Below are positions 1 to 7,419 of a DNA stretch of 62,858 nt, one piece after another. A program made the translations under genes and the position numbers. The stretch's first letter is position 1. Each line of letters opens with the position of its first letter. The DNA comes from Clostridia bacterium (lineage in GTDB: Bacteria > Bacillota > Clostridia > Lachnospirales > Lachnospiraceae). The DNA lies in contig CAJTFE010000028.1 in the NCBI GenBank assembly GCA_910575725.1, positions 1 through 62,858 on the forward strand, read 5' to 3'. The notes under the pieces are model-generated. The model did not search any database. It saw only the letters and a list, made by a program, of their open reading frames with translations, and was not told the DNA's origin.

Positions 1-159
1 AGGCATCCGGAGCAACAAAGCAAATGGAATAAAGCATTTTGGGCAAGAGGGTATTATGTAGCAACGGTAGGAAATGTAACAGAGGATGCCATAAAAAAAT
101 ATATTCGGGATCAGTCAGAAGAGTCCCAAAAAGAAGAAAGTGAGGGAGCCGCTTTTTAG
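1..159 (+). CDS. tnpA: IS200/IS605 transposase TnpA, C-terminal end only
   Basis: The window opens inside a frame whose last 52 residues include GYYVATVGNV and IKKYIRDQ, the typical end of the small HUH single-strand transposase TnpA of the IS200/IS605 family. These enzymes excise and insert single-stranded DNA by recognising hairpins at the element ends. The catalytic HUH and tyrosine residues lie outside the window. The tail after IRDQ is acidic and ends in AAF. The right-end hairpin follows 75 bases downstream, so this is the 3' end of an IS copy. Confidence 0.85.
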   Translation, partial: RHPEQQSKWNKAFWARGYYVATVGNVTEDAIKKYIRDQSEESQKEESEGAAF

Positions 160-234
160 CGGAGGCAAGTAGTATAAGCTTGCGATACCCACCTTTCAGG
201 CGAGCAGTAACAGAGCCCTTGGGGGCGTTTTTCA

Positions 235-257
235 AACCCCCACTTGAAGTGGGGGTT
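235..257. repeat. Right-end hairpin of the IS200/IS605 element
   Basis: AACCCCCAC and GTGGGGGTT form a perfect stem around TTGAA just downstream of tnpA. Subterminal hairpins of this kind are what TnpA recognises at the IS right end. The interrupted immunity-type frame begins directly after it, so the IS end lies at or just past 257. I cannot fix the exact cleavage base. Confidence 0.7.
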
Positions 258-587
258 GGTGATTAGAATTGATGAATCTATTAAAAATGGAACTAACACA
301 ATTTATGCAGAAACTACCAATATGGATGAAATTGAGTACTCTGATATGAAAAAAGGTTCTTTCGATAATATTATTTTAGCTCCATATTTGATTAATAATT
401 GGCCGAATGTTGAGTTTTATTATAGCTCTAAAGTATCTGATTTACAAAGTGATTATTTGTTGAATATAAAGAGATGGCCTATTGTTCATATTAGAGTTAT
501 GGAAGAGTTTAATAAAAGGGGAATAAATGGTATACAGTATTTTCCTATAAGATTAATTGATGTTGTTACGCAAAAAGTTAAAACGTC

Positions 588-604
588 TTTGACAATGGTA
601 TAAT
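588..604 (+). repeat. Left terminal inverted repeat of the element
   Basis: TTTGACAATGGTATAAT, six bases inside the left AA crossover candidate. It pairs with the inverse sequence at 4341-4357 (15 of 17 identical). Symmetric half-sites around a central dinucleotide are what a serine recombinase binds. Confidence 0.65.
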
Positions 605-619
605 GCGAAGTAAAAATTT

Positions 620-1994
620 TTAGATTTTCCAGTGTATCACGCGCTCGGTGCTGGTGGCCTCGATTTTAGAAATCAGCGTATCCACAACGCGCCGTTTGTC
701 GTCAAAACTAACCTCATCCCAATTTTGGAGATAGCCCGTTATACTATCAATCTGAGAACTTGAAACAGAATTAGCGGTGAGGTCGGCCACCAGCTTTAAT
801 TGCTTTTGCCGCTCCGTGTCCAATTCTTCAATCCGGCTGTTGGCGTACTGCAACAAGAGAGGGTTTGCCCCGGTCAGCGTATCAATCAGCTTTTCAATCT
901 CGCTTTCGATTTTGGTAAGTTTGGCGCGGGCGGCGGTCAGCTTTGGATTATACCCCTCCGCCTTGCCGCCCCTCAGCGTCTGAAATTCCCACATCTTTTT
1001 TACCATTTCATCATACACCGATTTTTCCAGTTCATGCCGTGTCAGCGTTCCGGGCCCCGGCCAGCCACGTATTGTGGCATTTTCGGCCATTCTGGAACGT
1101 GGTGTTTTGGGATAGCTTGTGCTGGACGTTCAGCCAGAGCGCTGAGGGGATACGGCCCTTGTGGGGCGCAATCACCAGAATGTTTTCCTCCCCCTCTCGG
1201 CCCTGGTATAAGTAACAGCTATAATCGCCCGTGAACAATTCCGGGGGGCTTTCGATTTTCGCGCCCTGTGCCTTGAAGTGTTCGTAAATATCCATGTCGG
1301 CCTGGACGTAAACCGGGTTCCGCAGGAGCTGCGCCACAAATCCCCGTTTCAGCGTTTTCCCGTACACTTGAATTTCATTCTCGGTGAAATACCGGGTAAT
1401 ATCGCCGTAGGAGGTTTCGGGCTCCGCGTACATTTCATACATCAATTCGGCATATTCCATCTCGGCGGTTTCAATCAGCCGTTTTGTTTTGATACCGCCC
1501 ATCACGATGGGCTCCGTATCAAAACAGTATGGAGCGCGGCCCCGCATATAGTAGCCCTTGGCACACCGGGAGTAAAAGGCGTCCGTTACGCGCATCTGGA
1601 TGCTTTCCCGTTCCAGTTGGGCGAACACGATGCAGATATTGAGCATCGCCCGGCCCATCGGGGTTGACGTATCAAATTTTTCGGTGCAGGAAACAAATTC
1701 CACCTTGAACTGCTTGAACAGCTCCATCAGCTTTGCGAAATCCACGATGGAGCGGCTGATCCTGTCCAGACGGTAGACAATCACCCGCCGGATAAGCCCG
1801 GTTCTGATGTCTTTCAAAAGCCGCTGGAAATCGGGCCGTTCAATGTTTTTGCCGGAGTACCCTTTGTCCTTGTATTCTTTCGCCTCACCGCCTTTTAGCT
1901 CGTAACGGCAAAATTCAAATTGACTTTCAATGCTGATGCTGTCCTTTTTGTCAATCGACTGCCGCCCATAAATTGCATCTATTCTACTATCCAT
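620..1994 (-). pseudogene. Large serine recombinase with its zinc ribbon deleted and frame shifted
   Basis: The N-terminal part (start ATG at 1994, SD GGGAG just upstream) reads IYGRQSIDKKDS, with the catalytic serine in RQS, then YRLDRISRS and MGRAMLNI of the resolvase catalytic domain, then the recombinase domain up to NTWLAG. In relatives NTWL-G is followed by a CxxC...C zinc ribbon of about 40 residues. Here it jumps within GCCGGGG (about 1056-1062) into another frame that resumes as GTLTRHELEKSVYDEM and the C-terminal coiled coil, ending at 620. So an internal deletion removed the ribbon and shifted the frame. The N-terminal product ends at 1032 after a short nonsense tail. Confidence 0.85.
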
Positions 1995-2078
1995 AATTAG
2001 CTCCCTTCCGTTAAACGGGAGCCAACCTACAATTATATTATACCTCGGGCGGCCCCATATCACAAGGATGTCGATGGG

Positions 2079-2255
2079 TTACACGCGCTGTCCGGCGTAC
2101 TTACTGAACACGTCAAACAGCTTTTGCTCTACCTCGCGTTTGCGTTTTTCCCGTTCTGTTGGGGGGAGAATAGGGGTGAGATTTTTGATGGTGATTGTCC
2201 GCTCTCCCATAACAACGGTTGTGACTTCGCTTTGATACTTTGGCTGTGCTTGCAT
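2079..2255 (-). CDS. tnpW: TnpW-like transposon-encoded small protein
   Basis: A 58-residue frame beginning MQAQPKYQSEVTTVVMGERT, with ITIKNLTPILPPTERE and the ending FDVFSKYAGQRV. I recognise this as the small TnpW-type protein carried next to recombinases in Clostridia integrative elements; its role is not well defined. It lies 84 bases upstream of the recombinase on the same strand. The upstream AATGGGAGGGAGTTC provides a ribosome-binding site, and the frame is intact despite the damaged neighbour. Confidence 0.75.
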   Translation of the reverse strand: MQAQPKYQSEVTTVVMGERTITIKNLTPILPPTEREKRKREVEQKLFDVFSKYAGQRV

Positions 2256-2289
2256 GAACTCCCTCCCATTTCAAAAATTTTTGACAGCA

Positions 2290-2325
2290 GAAAAGGGCGG
2301 CACCTTTTACAGTGTCGCCCTTTGG
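2290..2325. repeat. Hairpin repeat GGGCGGCAC...GTGTCGCCC, copy 1
   Basis: GGGCGGCAC and GTGTCGCCC pair around an 8-base loop about a dozen bases before the GGGACA palindrome at 2337. The same hairpin-plus-palindrome unit recurs at 2688-2742, so this is a repeated module of the element and not a lone terminator. Confidence 0.55.
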
Positions 2326-2336
2326 CCTGCCCCTAC

Positions 2337-2357
2337 TTTGGGACAAAATGTCCCAAA
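2337..2357. repeat. GGGACA-N4-TGTCCC palindrome, copy 1
   Basis: TTTGGGACA and TGTCCCAAA form a perfect dyad around AAA. Five copies occur in the element: 2337-2357, 2722-2742, 2891-2911, 3848-3868 and 4137-4157. The last two carry one and two changes in the right arm. None occurs elsewhere in the window as far as I can see. It could be a protein-binding site or a replication or transfer signal. Confidence 0.8.
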
Positions 2358-2388
2358 CTTCATGGGGATTATGTAGGAAATGCGTCCC

Positions 2389-2532
2389 GGCCATTTCCGG
2401 CCCCGGTGTTGCCCTCTCATATACCACCAGAAAAGCGGACGGAAAAGAGGGGTGACTTGATGGGAATTATTCAGAAAATATGCCCCGGTTGTTTCCGGCC
2501 CCAGCGTTGCCCCCTCATATACCACCAGAAAA
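2389..2532. repeat. Two diverged direct repeats of about 50 bp
   Basis: The segments 2389-2437 and 2482-2532 share TTTCCGGCCCC, GTTGCCC, CTCATATACCACCAG and AAAAG. A third fragment with ATATACCACCAGA lies near 4089. They sit in a gene-free stretch (2256-3076) in which I see no credible coding region, only repeats and palindromes. Confidence 0.6.
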
Positions 2533-2687
2533 GCAAAGCAAATGGAGACGGCAAGCACATATTTTTTTGAAAAACCTCCTCTTACTAACCGGGACATTTC
2601 TGGATGATTTTCGGACTGGTCGGCGGGAATTTTTCAAAATTCTTTTCATATCAGCCAGCCTACCCAGCCGGGGACGCCGGGCATGAA

Positions 2688-2742
2688 AAGGGGGCGGCAC
2701 TGTGAAAAGTACCGCCCCGGCTTTGGGACATTTTGTCCCAAA
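2688..2742. repeat. Hairpin plus GGGACA palindrome, copy 2
   Basis: GGGGGCGGCAC pairs with GTACCGCCCC and is followed by TTTGGGACA-TTT-TGTCCCAAA at 2722-2742. This is the second copy of the composite unit seen at 2290-2357. Confidence 0.6.
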
Positions 2743-2890
2743 GGTATAAAATCCGCGCCATGCCTCAAAATGCGCAATTTATATAATTTCACAAACTTCG
2801 CAAGCAGTGCAAGTGTGGCCACACTTGCTATTTTTGACTGGCCGGGGGCCGTCAAAAATGCTTGTTGGGGAGCCTCCCCAAACCCGGCTC

Positions 2891-2911
2891 TTTGGGACAA
2901 AATGTCCCAAA
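2891..2911. repeat. GGGACA-N4-TGTCCC palindrome, copy 3
   Basis: A perfect copy, here without the adjoining GC-rich hairpin. From here to 3076 the sequence is non-coding as far as I can tell. Confidence 0.75.
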
Positions 2912-3076
2912 GAGGTTGGCTGCGTCACCGCCGCTATCGCGTCTGTTCCTTATGAATAAGATAGCAACACTTTAGGCTGTTGCCCATTGATTACCGAACA
3001 GCAAAGACAAACGGGGCTGTCAACGGTGGAGAAGTGAAACCCATTTACTTGTCGTTGACTGGATCGGTCGGGTTTG

Positions 3077-3523
3077 CTATTCATACTTTTTTAGCAACTG
3101 CTTAAATATTATGATACCTATTACAATTTGAAATATTAAATAGCCGCCCAGATATAGCACTATTAAGCGTGAATTATCAATGATTTCAAGTTTTCCCAAT
3201 ATGGAGAAAATGATTATTGAAATACTAACTGTCATAAGCCCGATGGCATATGCATAGCGACCGGATTTATCTCTTAATTTTGATTTTAATTCATCGTGAA
3301 GTTCAATTTTTTCATTTTCTATTTTTTCTTGATAACGCTCTTTGTTTTTAGATGTACTCCAATAGAAGTATTTACAAGTCATAAAAATACCAGAAGAGAT
3401 AGTTACGGCAGCAAAACCAATAAGCAAACTGTCCAGCACACTATCAGTCAGAAGTGCTACAGCCAAAAGAATAATGCCTGTCAAAGCAAACAAAATACCC
3501 TCTAATAAATTACCTTTTTTCAT
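3077..3523 (-). CDS. Four-helix membrane protein paired with an HTH regulator
   Basis: A 148-residue protein with four hydrophobic segments, around residues 5-25, 30-50, 95-115 and 125-143, and a charged lysine/glutamate-rich loop in the middle. I chose ATG 3523 (MKKGNLLEGILF) because an AAAGGAG site precedes it. It overlaps the end of the HTH gene by 14 bases, so the two are translated together. Pairs of a short Cro/CI-like regulator and a small multi-pass membrane protein are common in Firmicutes mobile elements; the membrane protein's role is unknown. Confidence 0.75.
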   Translation of the reverse strand: MKKGNLLEGILFALTGIILLAVALLTDSVLDSLLIGFAAVTISSGIFMTCKYFYWSTSKNKERYQEKIENEKIELHDELKSKLRDKSGRYAYAIGLMTVSISIIIFSILGKLEIIDNSRLIVLYLGGYLIFQIVIGIIIFKQLLKKYE

Positions 3524-3725
3524 CTTTGCAACTCCTTTCATGGATAAAAATATCTTCAATTTGCTTACCGAAAAAATCTGATATTGTAAAAGCTAATTCT
3601 AAAGAGGGATTATATTTCCCCGTTTCTATTGAACTGACAGTTTGTCTTGAAACTTTAAGTGCTTTTGCAAAATCTTCTTGATTCATGCCTAACCTTTTTC
3701 GTAATTCTTCAACCCTGTTTTCCAA
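3510..3725 (-). CDS. Cro/CI-type helix-turn-helix regulator, TTG start
   Basis: A 71-residue protein that is almost entirely a HTH_3 domain: LGMNQEDFAKALKVSRQTVS is the helix-turn-helix and IETGKYNPSLELAF the following helices. The start is TTG, supported by GGAGGTGA about ten bases upstream; no in-frame ATG fits. A strong promoter with two 21-bp direct repeats lies just upstream, suggesting it represses itself and the membrane protein gene. Confidence 0.85.
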   Translation of the reverse strand: MENRVEELRKRLGMNQEDFAKALKVSRQTVSSIETGKYNPSLELAFTISDFFGKQIEDIFIHERSCKDEKR

Positions 3726-3740
3726 ATAATGTCACCTCCC

Positions 3741-3807
3741 GTTTTGACAAGGTTCCTTTACATTTGCATTATAGCAGAATAGGGCGGTTTTGTCAAGGTT
3801 CCTTTAC
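3741..3807 (-). promoter_or_regulatory. Consensus promoter with duplicated operator-like repeat
   Basis: On the minus strand TTGACA (3791-3796), 17 bases, then TATAAT (3768-3773): a perfect sigma-A promoter for the HTH gene. Two near-identical 21-bp direct repeats (GTAAAGGAACC then TTGWCAAAAC) occupy 3787-3807, covering the -35, and 3741-3761, just past the start site. They differ at one base. This layout is typical of an autoregulatory operator pair. Confidence 0.8.
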
Positions 3808-3847
3808 AAAGATTTTTCTTATTAAGGGAGACGATTGGCCTTGTACC

Positions 3848-3868
3848 TTTGGGACAAAATGTCCCGAA
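3848..3868. repeat. GGGACA-N4-TGTCCC palindrome, copy 4
   Basis: Right arm ends GTCCCGAA, one change from the consensus. It lies in the gene-free right part of the element (3808-4340), which otherwise shows only GC-rich non-coding sequence. Confidence 0.7.
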
Positions 3869-4136
3869 GTGCACCTCGCCACATGTTAGCATTTGTGGAA
3901 CGAATAGGGCGCAGGACATATAAACATACCACCCCCCCTGCCGAACGCGCCCGGAAACCCTTGATACAAGCGGCTTTCAAACGCCTAAATGCTAACAGTC
4001 CAGCCGTGGAAAATAAGCGGTTTTACAGCGCGTTCAACCCAATCCCCCCGCCCTTTCCCATTCATGGGAAAGGGGGCGGCTCTGGAGGATATACCACCAG
4101 AGCCCCTATGTAAAAATGCGCGGGGACAACGATTGC

Positions 4137-4157
4137 TTTGGGACATTTTGTCTCGAA
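4137..4157. repeat. GGGACA-N4-TGTCCC palindrome, copy 5
   Basis: Right arm is TGTCTCGAA, two changes from consensus; the most diverged copy, near the right end of the element. Confidence 0.6.
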
Positions 4158-4340
4158 GTTGCTATCCGGTATTTATACTTTGTGGGTGGAATGGCCGGGG
4201 TCTGCTGGGGGCTGCCTTGATAACCAAAACAGGGCGGCCCCCAGTGGACTCCGGCCATATCGCGCAGAAACCGCCGCTTTGAGTTTTCCCCAATAGCGGC
4301 GGTCAGGTGTAGGTTGGCTCCATTCTTTAGGTATCGTGTT

Positions 4341-4357
4341 ATTATGCCCTTGTCAAA
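4341..4357 (-). repeat. Right terminal inverted repeat of the element
   Basis: Read on the minus strand this is TTTGACAAGGGCATAAT, six bases inside the right AA. It is the mirror of the left repeat at 588-604. Confidence 0.65.
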
Positions 4358-4456
4358 CACACTAATTCCAATTATGTTTTAATGTATATTACAAATTTTA
4401 TTGATGCATTTGATATGGAAAAAAGTAAAAATAAATATAATGAGAAGTATGATTAT

Positions 4457-4525
4457 TATACATTAACGGACGAAGTCCGCCAGCCCCAAAGGGGCATGTA
4501 TTAATGGGGTACCCACATGGTATAC
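4457..4525. mobile_element. 64-bp insertion of three triloop hairpins, flanked by TATAC
   Basis: TATAC occurs at 4457-4461 and 4521-4525 and the immunity frame continues perfectly if one copy plus the intervening DNA is removed. The insert holds three consecutive small hairpins: CGGAC-GAA-GTCCG (4467-4479), GCCCC-AAA-GGGGC (4483-4495) and TGGG-GTA-CCCA (4505-4515). It encodes nothing. It may be a miniature element moved by a single-strand (IS200/IS605-like) transposase, or a MITE with a 5-bp duplication. Confidence 0.55.
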
Positions 4526-4771
4526 TTTTATGCCAAGAGAAACCTATTTAAATAAAAGTATCTGTTCGAAATATGATATCTTTCGATGTTTAAAGAGTGC
4601 AGCAGCCATATATGTTTCTGAAAAAATAAAGAAAATTGTTGAAGATAATCATTGGGTCGGGTTTGCTTTTTATAAACAACAATAACAAGTATACGATAAT
4701 CTTCAGAATAGAATAGGAAGGGTATATCAAGTTATTTATAGTAAAGTGATAAAGAAAGGCAGATTATAAAA

Positions 4772-5096
4772 ATGGAAGAAATAAATTTTTACCAAAAAAA
4801 TACGAAGCATTGGAAAACTTTTATGGGTGGATCGATCAAGGGAGTGAATATGATATTGCAGTTGAACAAAGTATTTATTACAATCATGGATTGAAAGAAA
4901 TTGATGAAATTATACAAAATGTAACGATTGCAACCAGGTATTCCAGATCTGGAAAAACAATATCCGAACCATTTAAAAAAGGCTGGAAATTAGTGTCTCT
5001 AAAGCAAAGATGTTAGATCTAAAAGAATTTGGTTTGATGGATGAGGAAATAAAAGTTTTTAATGAAGAAATAGAGGAAGCAGAAGCATTACTTTAG
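4772..5096 (+). pseudogene. Small immunity-like gene with two homopolymer frameshifts
   Basis: Three frame segments join into one plausible 108-residue acidic protein if one T is restored in the T run near 4785-4790 and one A in the A6 run near 4976-4981. It would begin MEEINFLPKKYEAL, continue NFYGWIDQGSEYDIA and end with a glutamate-rich helix EEIEEAEALL. I do not recognise the family. Size, acidity and position next to the immunity-type gene suggest another orphan immunity gene from a toxin cassette. Confidence 0.45.
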
Positions 5097-5154
5097 GCTG
5101 CATATAAATGATTTATGAAGGCCCTGTAATGAATGAATTGCAGAGGATACCAAG

Positions 5155-5256
5155 ATGAGAATATTGATAAATGAAAAAAGAAATATAAATAATAAAGTGA
5201 TTGTCAGTGGAACTACGGATATTGGAGCTATAAAAGGAGTCTGGAAATGGCCGTAA
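5155..5256 (+). pseudogene. Short gene remnant, 33 codons
   Basis: ATG with an AGAGGAT site 8 bases upstream opens a frame reading MRILINEKRN then VIVSGTTDIG, stopping at 5256. It looks like the first third of a small globular protein cut short. The rest of 5097-5460 shows no complete gene, only AT-rich debris of the same base composition as the immunity remnants. Confidence 0.3.
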
Positions 5257-5466
5257 AGATGCTGAGGGAGAGGACACTGGCTCAAATTGAATTTAAAGAA
5301 ATTTGCTCTAAAACAATCTATAAAAAATACTGGAAAGTCCCTCAGTAACATTATATAATGAAACCAATTGACAAAGAAACCAATCATACACAGAAAATAA
5401 CCCAGTTACCGTTCAAAGGCTGTACAAGGCAGACGATAGAATCGTACCAAGAGGAAGGAAATCACT

Positions 5467-6108
5467 ATGACAAAAGAAGAATTAGCATTGGAGCTGATTG
5501 CCAGATTAAAGAAGGAATACCCCGACGCAGACTGTACGCTGGACTACAACCAGGCATGGAAGCTTCTGGTAAGCGTGCGCCTGGCCGCCCAGTGTACAGA
5601 CGCCCGGGTGAATGTAGTGGTAAAGGATCTCTATAAAAAATACCCCGACGTCAAGTCGCTGGCCGAGGCCCCGGTGGAGGATATCGAGGCCATTGTGAAG
5701 CCCTGCGGCCTGGGGCACAGCAAGGCAAGGGATATCAGCGCCTGCATGAAGATCCTTGTGGAGCAGTACGGTGGAAATATTCCCGATACCTTTGAGGAGC
5801 TTTTAAAGCTCCCGGGCGTGGGCCGCAAAAGCGCCAATCTGATTATGGGGGATGTATTTGGAAAGCCTGCCATAGTCACAGACACCCACTGTATCCGCCT
5901 GTCCAACCGCATGGGACTGGTGGAGAACTGTAAAGATCCCAAAAAGGTAGAAATGGCCCTCTGGAAGCTGATTCCCCCGGAAGAAGGAAGCGACTTCTGC
6001 CACCGCCTGGTGTATCACGGAAGAGATGTATGCACGGCCCGGACAAAGCCTTTTTGCGGCAAATGCTGCGTCAAGGATATCTGCGCCAGAAACGGGGTAG
6101 AGGATTAG
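5467..6108 (+). CDS. nth: Endonuclease III (DNA glycosylase/AP lyase)
   Basis: Base-excision repair enzyme that removes oxidised pyrimidines and nicks the abasic site. The 213-residue length is standard. The helix-hairpin-helix LPGVGRKSANLI (about residues 115-126) carries the catalytic lysine, and TDTHCIRLSNR contains the catalytic aspartate. A C-terminal cysteine cluster (CTARTKPFCGKC...C) should hold a [4Fe-4S] cluster; the first spacing is one residue longer than in the E. coli enzyme. The site AGAGGAAGG precedes the ATG. It is first of three co-directional genes with short gaps. Confidence 0.95.
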   Translation: MTKEELALELIARLKKEYPDADCTLDYNQAWKLLVSVRLAAQCTDARVNVVVKDLYKKYPDVKSLAEAPVEDIEAIVKPCGLGHSKARDISACMKILVEQYGGNIPDTFEELLKLPGVGRKSANLIMGDVFGKPAIVTDTHCIRLSNRMGLVENCKDPKKVEMALWKLIPPEEGSDFCHRLVYHGRDVCTARTKPFCGKCCVKDICARNGVED

Positions 6109-6185
6109 AGCAAATTGCCAAGCAGTGATAATCAATCATTACAAACAGGGATAAGAGCCCGAAGGGGCAGAAGAGGGAGACATAG

Positions 6186-7388
6186 ATGGAACACGCAGTC
6201 GTAAATCTGAAAAAGGGAGAGGGCCGTTTTTTCAAAGCAGGCGGCTTGTGGATCTATGACAATGAAATTGCCTCTGTGATGGGCAGCTTTGCAGAGGGGG
6301 ATCTGGTTCTGGTACGTGATTTTGACGGCTACTGCCTGGGACGGGGATTTATCAATACCCATTCAAAAATCAGAATCCGCATGATGACAAGGAAACGGGA
6401 TCAGGAGATAGACGAGGAATTTCTTCGCATGCGCCTTCGGACTGCGTGGGAGTACCGCAAGCGCACCGTAGATACAAAAAGCTGCCGCCTTGTCTTTGGA
6501 GAAGCGGATTTCCTGCCGGGATTTGTGGCAGACAAGTTCTCGGATATTCTGGTAGTCCAGTCTCTGGCTCTTGGGATAGACCGGATGAAGGAGACGCTGA
6601 TCCGGCTTTTGAAGGAAATTCTGTCAGAGGACGGAATTCAGATAAGAGGAGTTTATGAGCGCAGCGACGCCAAAGAACGGGAAAAAGAAGGGATGGAACG
6701 GCAGAAGGGCTTTCTCGGGGAACCCTTTGACACCCAGGTAGAGATTCAGGAAAACGGCGTCCGTTATCTGGTGGATGTGAAGGACGGCCAAAAGACCGGA
6801 TTTTTTCTGGATCAAAAGTATAACCGGCTGGCGATCCAAAAGCTATGTAAGGATGCAAAAGTGCTGGACTGCTTTACCCATACGGGTTCCTTTGCCCTCA
6901 ATGCAGGTATAGCCGGAGCCAGGGAGGTTCTCGGCGTGGACGCTTCCGAGACTGGCGTGGAGCAGGCCCGCAGGAATGCGGCTCTCAACGGCCTGGAGGA
7001 TCGGGTAAAGTTCCTCTGCGCCGATGTATTTGATCTCCTTCCGGAGCTTGAGGAGAAGAAAGAGCAGTTTGACGTGGTGATTCTGGATCCGCCGGCATTT
7101 ACCAAATCCAGGAATTCCGTGAAAAATGCCGTCAAGGGCTATCGGGAAATCAATATGCGCGGCATGAAGCTTGTAAGGGACGGCGGCTTTCTGGCCACCT
7201 GCTCCTGTTCCCATTTTATGACCTATGAGCTGTTTACCCAGACCATACACCAGGCGGCGAAAAGTGTGCATAAGCGTCTGCGCCAGGTGGAGTACCGTAC
7301 CCAGGCGCCGGATCATCCCATATTGTGGGCGGCGGAGGAGTCTTATTACCTGAAGTTCTATATTTTCCAGGTGTGCGATGAGAAATAA
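6186..7388 (+). CDS. Class I SAM-dependent rRNA methyltransferase (RlmI-like, PUA + Rossmann)
   Basis: A 400-residue protein with an N-terminal PUA RNA-binding domain (about 1-75) and a C-terminal methyltransferase. QKTGFFLDQKYNR, VLDCFTHTGSFALNAG (SAM loop) and VVILDPPAFTKSR are hallmarks of the RlmI/RlmK group, which methylates a 23S rRNA cytosine at C5. A cysteine in CSCSHFM near residue 340 fits the catalytic position. It lies between nth and another rRNA methyltransferase and likely shares a transcript with them. Exact target base is inferred from the family. Confidence 0.88.
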   Translation: MEHAVVNLKKGEGRFFKAGGLWIYDNEIASVMGSFAEGDLVLVRDFDGYCLGRGFINTHSKIRIRMMTRKRDQEIDEEFLRMRLRTAWEYRKRTVDTKSCRLVFGEADFLPGFVADKFSDILVVQSLALGIDRMKETLIRLLKEILSEDGIQIRGVYERSDAKEREKEGMERQKGFLGEPFDTQVEIQENGVRYLVDVKDGQKTGFFLDQKYNRLAIQKLCKDAKVLDCFTHTGSFALNAGIAGAREVLGVDASETGVEQARRNAALNGLEDRVKFLCADVFDLLPELEEKKEQFDVVILDPPAFTKSRNSVKNAVKGYREINMRGMKLVRDGGFLATCSCSHFMTYELFTQTIHQAAKSVHKRLRQVEYRTQAPDHPILWAAEESYYLKFYIFQVCDEK

Positions 7389-7419
7389 AACAGATACAGG
7401 GGAAAGAAAGGGCCGGAAT

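Larger units (their letters stand above)
582..4365. mobile_element. 3.8-kb serine-recombinase element inside the immunity gene
   Basis: Both ends are defined by the split gene: left flank ends GTT-AA, right flank starts AA-TTCC, and fusing them at AA rebuilds the frame (gtt aat tcc aat tat). Six bases inside each AA lies an inverted terminal sequence, TTTGACAATGGTATAAT (588-604) and its inverse at 4341-4357, matching 15 of 17. The cargo is a recombinase gene, a TnpW-like gene, a membrane protein with an HTH regulator, and long non-coding stretches with repeated palindromes. It resembles a shrunken Tn4451-type integrative element. The recombinase is damaged, so the copy is probably immobile unless helped in trans. 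Confidence 0.75.
258..4685 (+). pseudogene. Imm11/Imm43-like immunity protein gene, broken by mobile elements
   Basis: Three separated pieces read as one protein: 258-581, 4364-4456 and 4521-4685. Joining them through the shared AA (580-581 / 4364-4365) and the shared TATAC (4457-4461 / 4521-4525) restores one frame of about 185 residues. Recognisable stretches are WPNVEFYYSSK, WPIVH, GIQYFPI, NFIDAFDMEKS, YDIFRC and a C-terminal IYVSEKIKKI...GFAFY. These fit small immunity proteins that protect cells from polymorphic or contact-delivered toxins; I think Imm11 or Imm43, from memory. The 5' end abuts the IS right end and may be lost. As it stands the gene cannot give a full product. Confidence 0.6.

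Noticed and set aside
2113..2955. Several overlapping frames in the left part of the serine-recombinase element
   Set aside because: They follow repeats and palindromes, lack start signals and show no domain-like sequence; only the TnpW-like frame is convincing.
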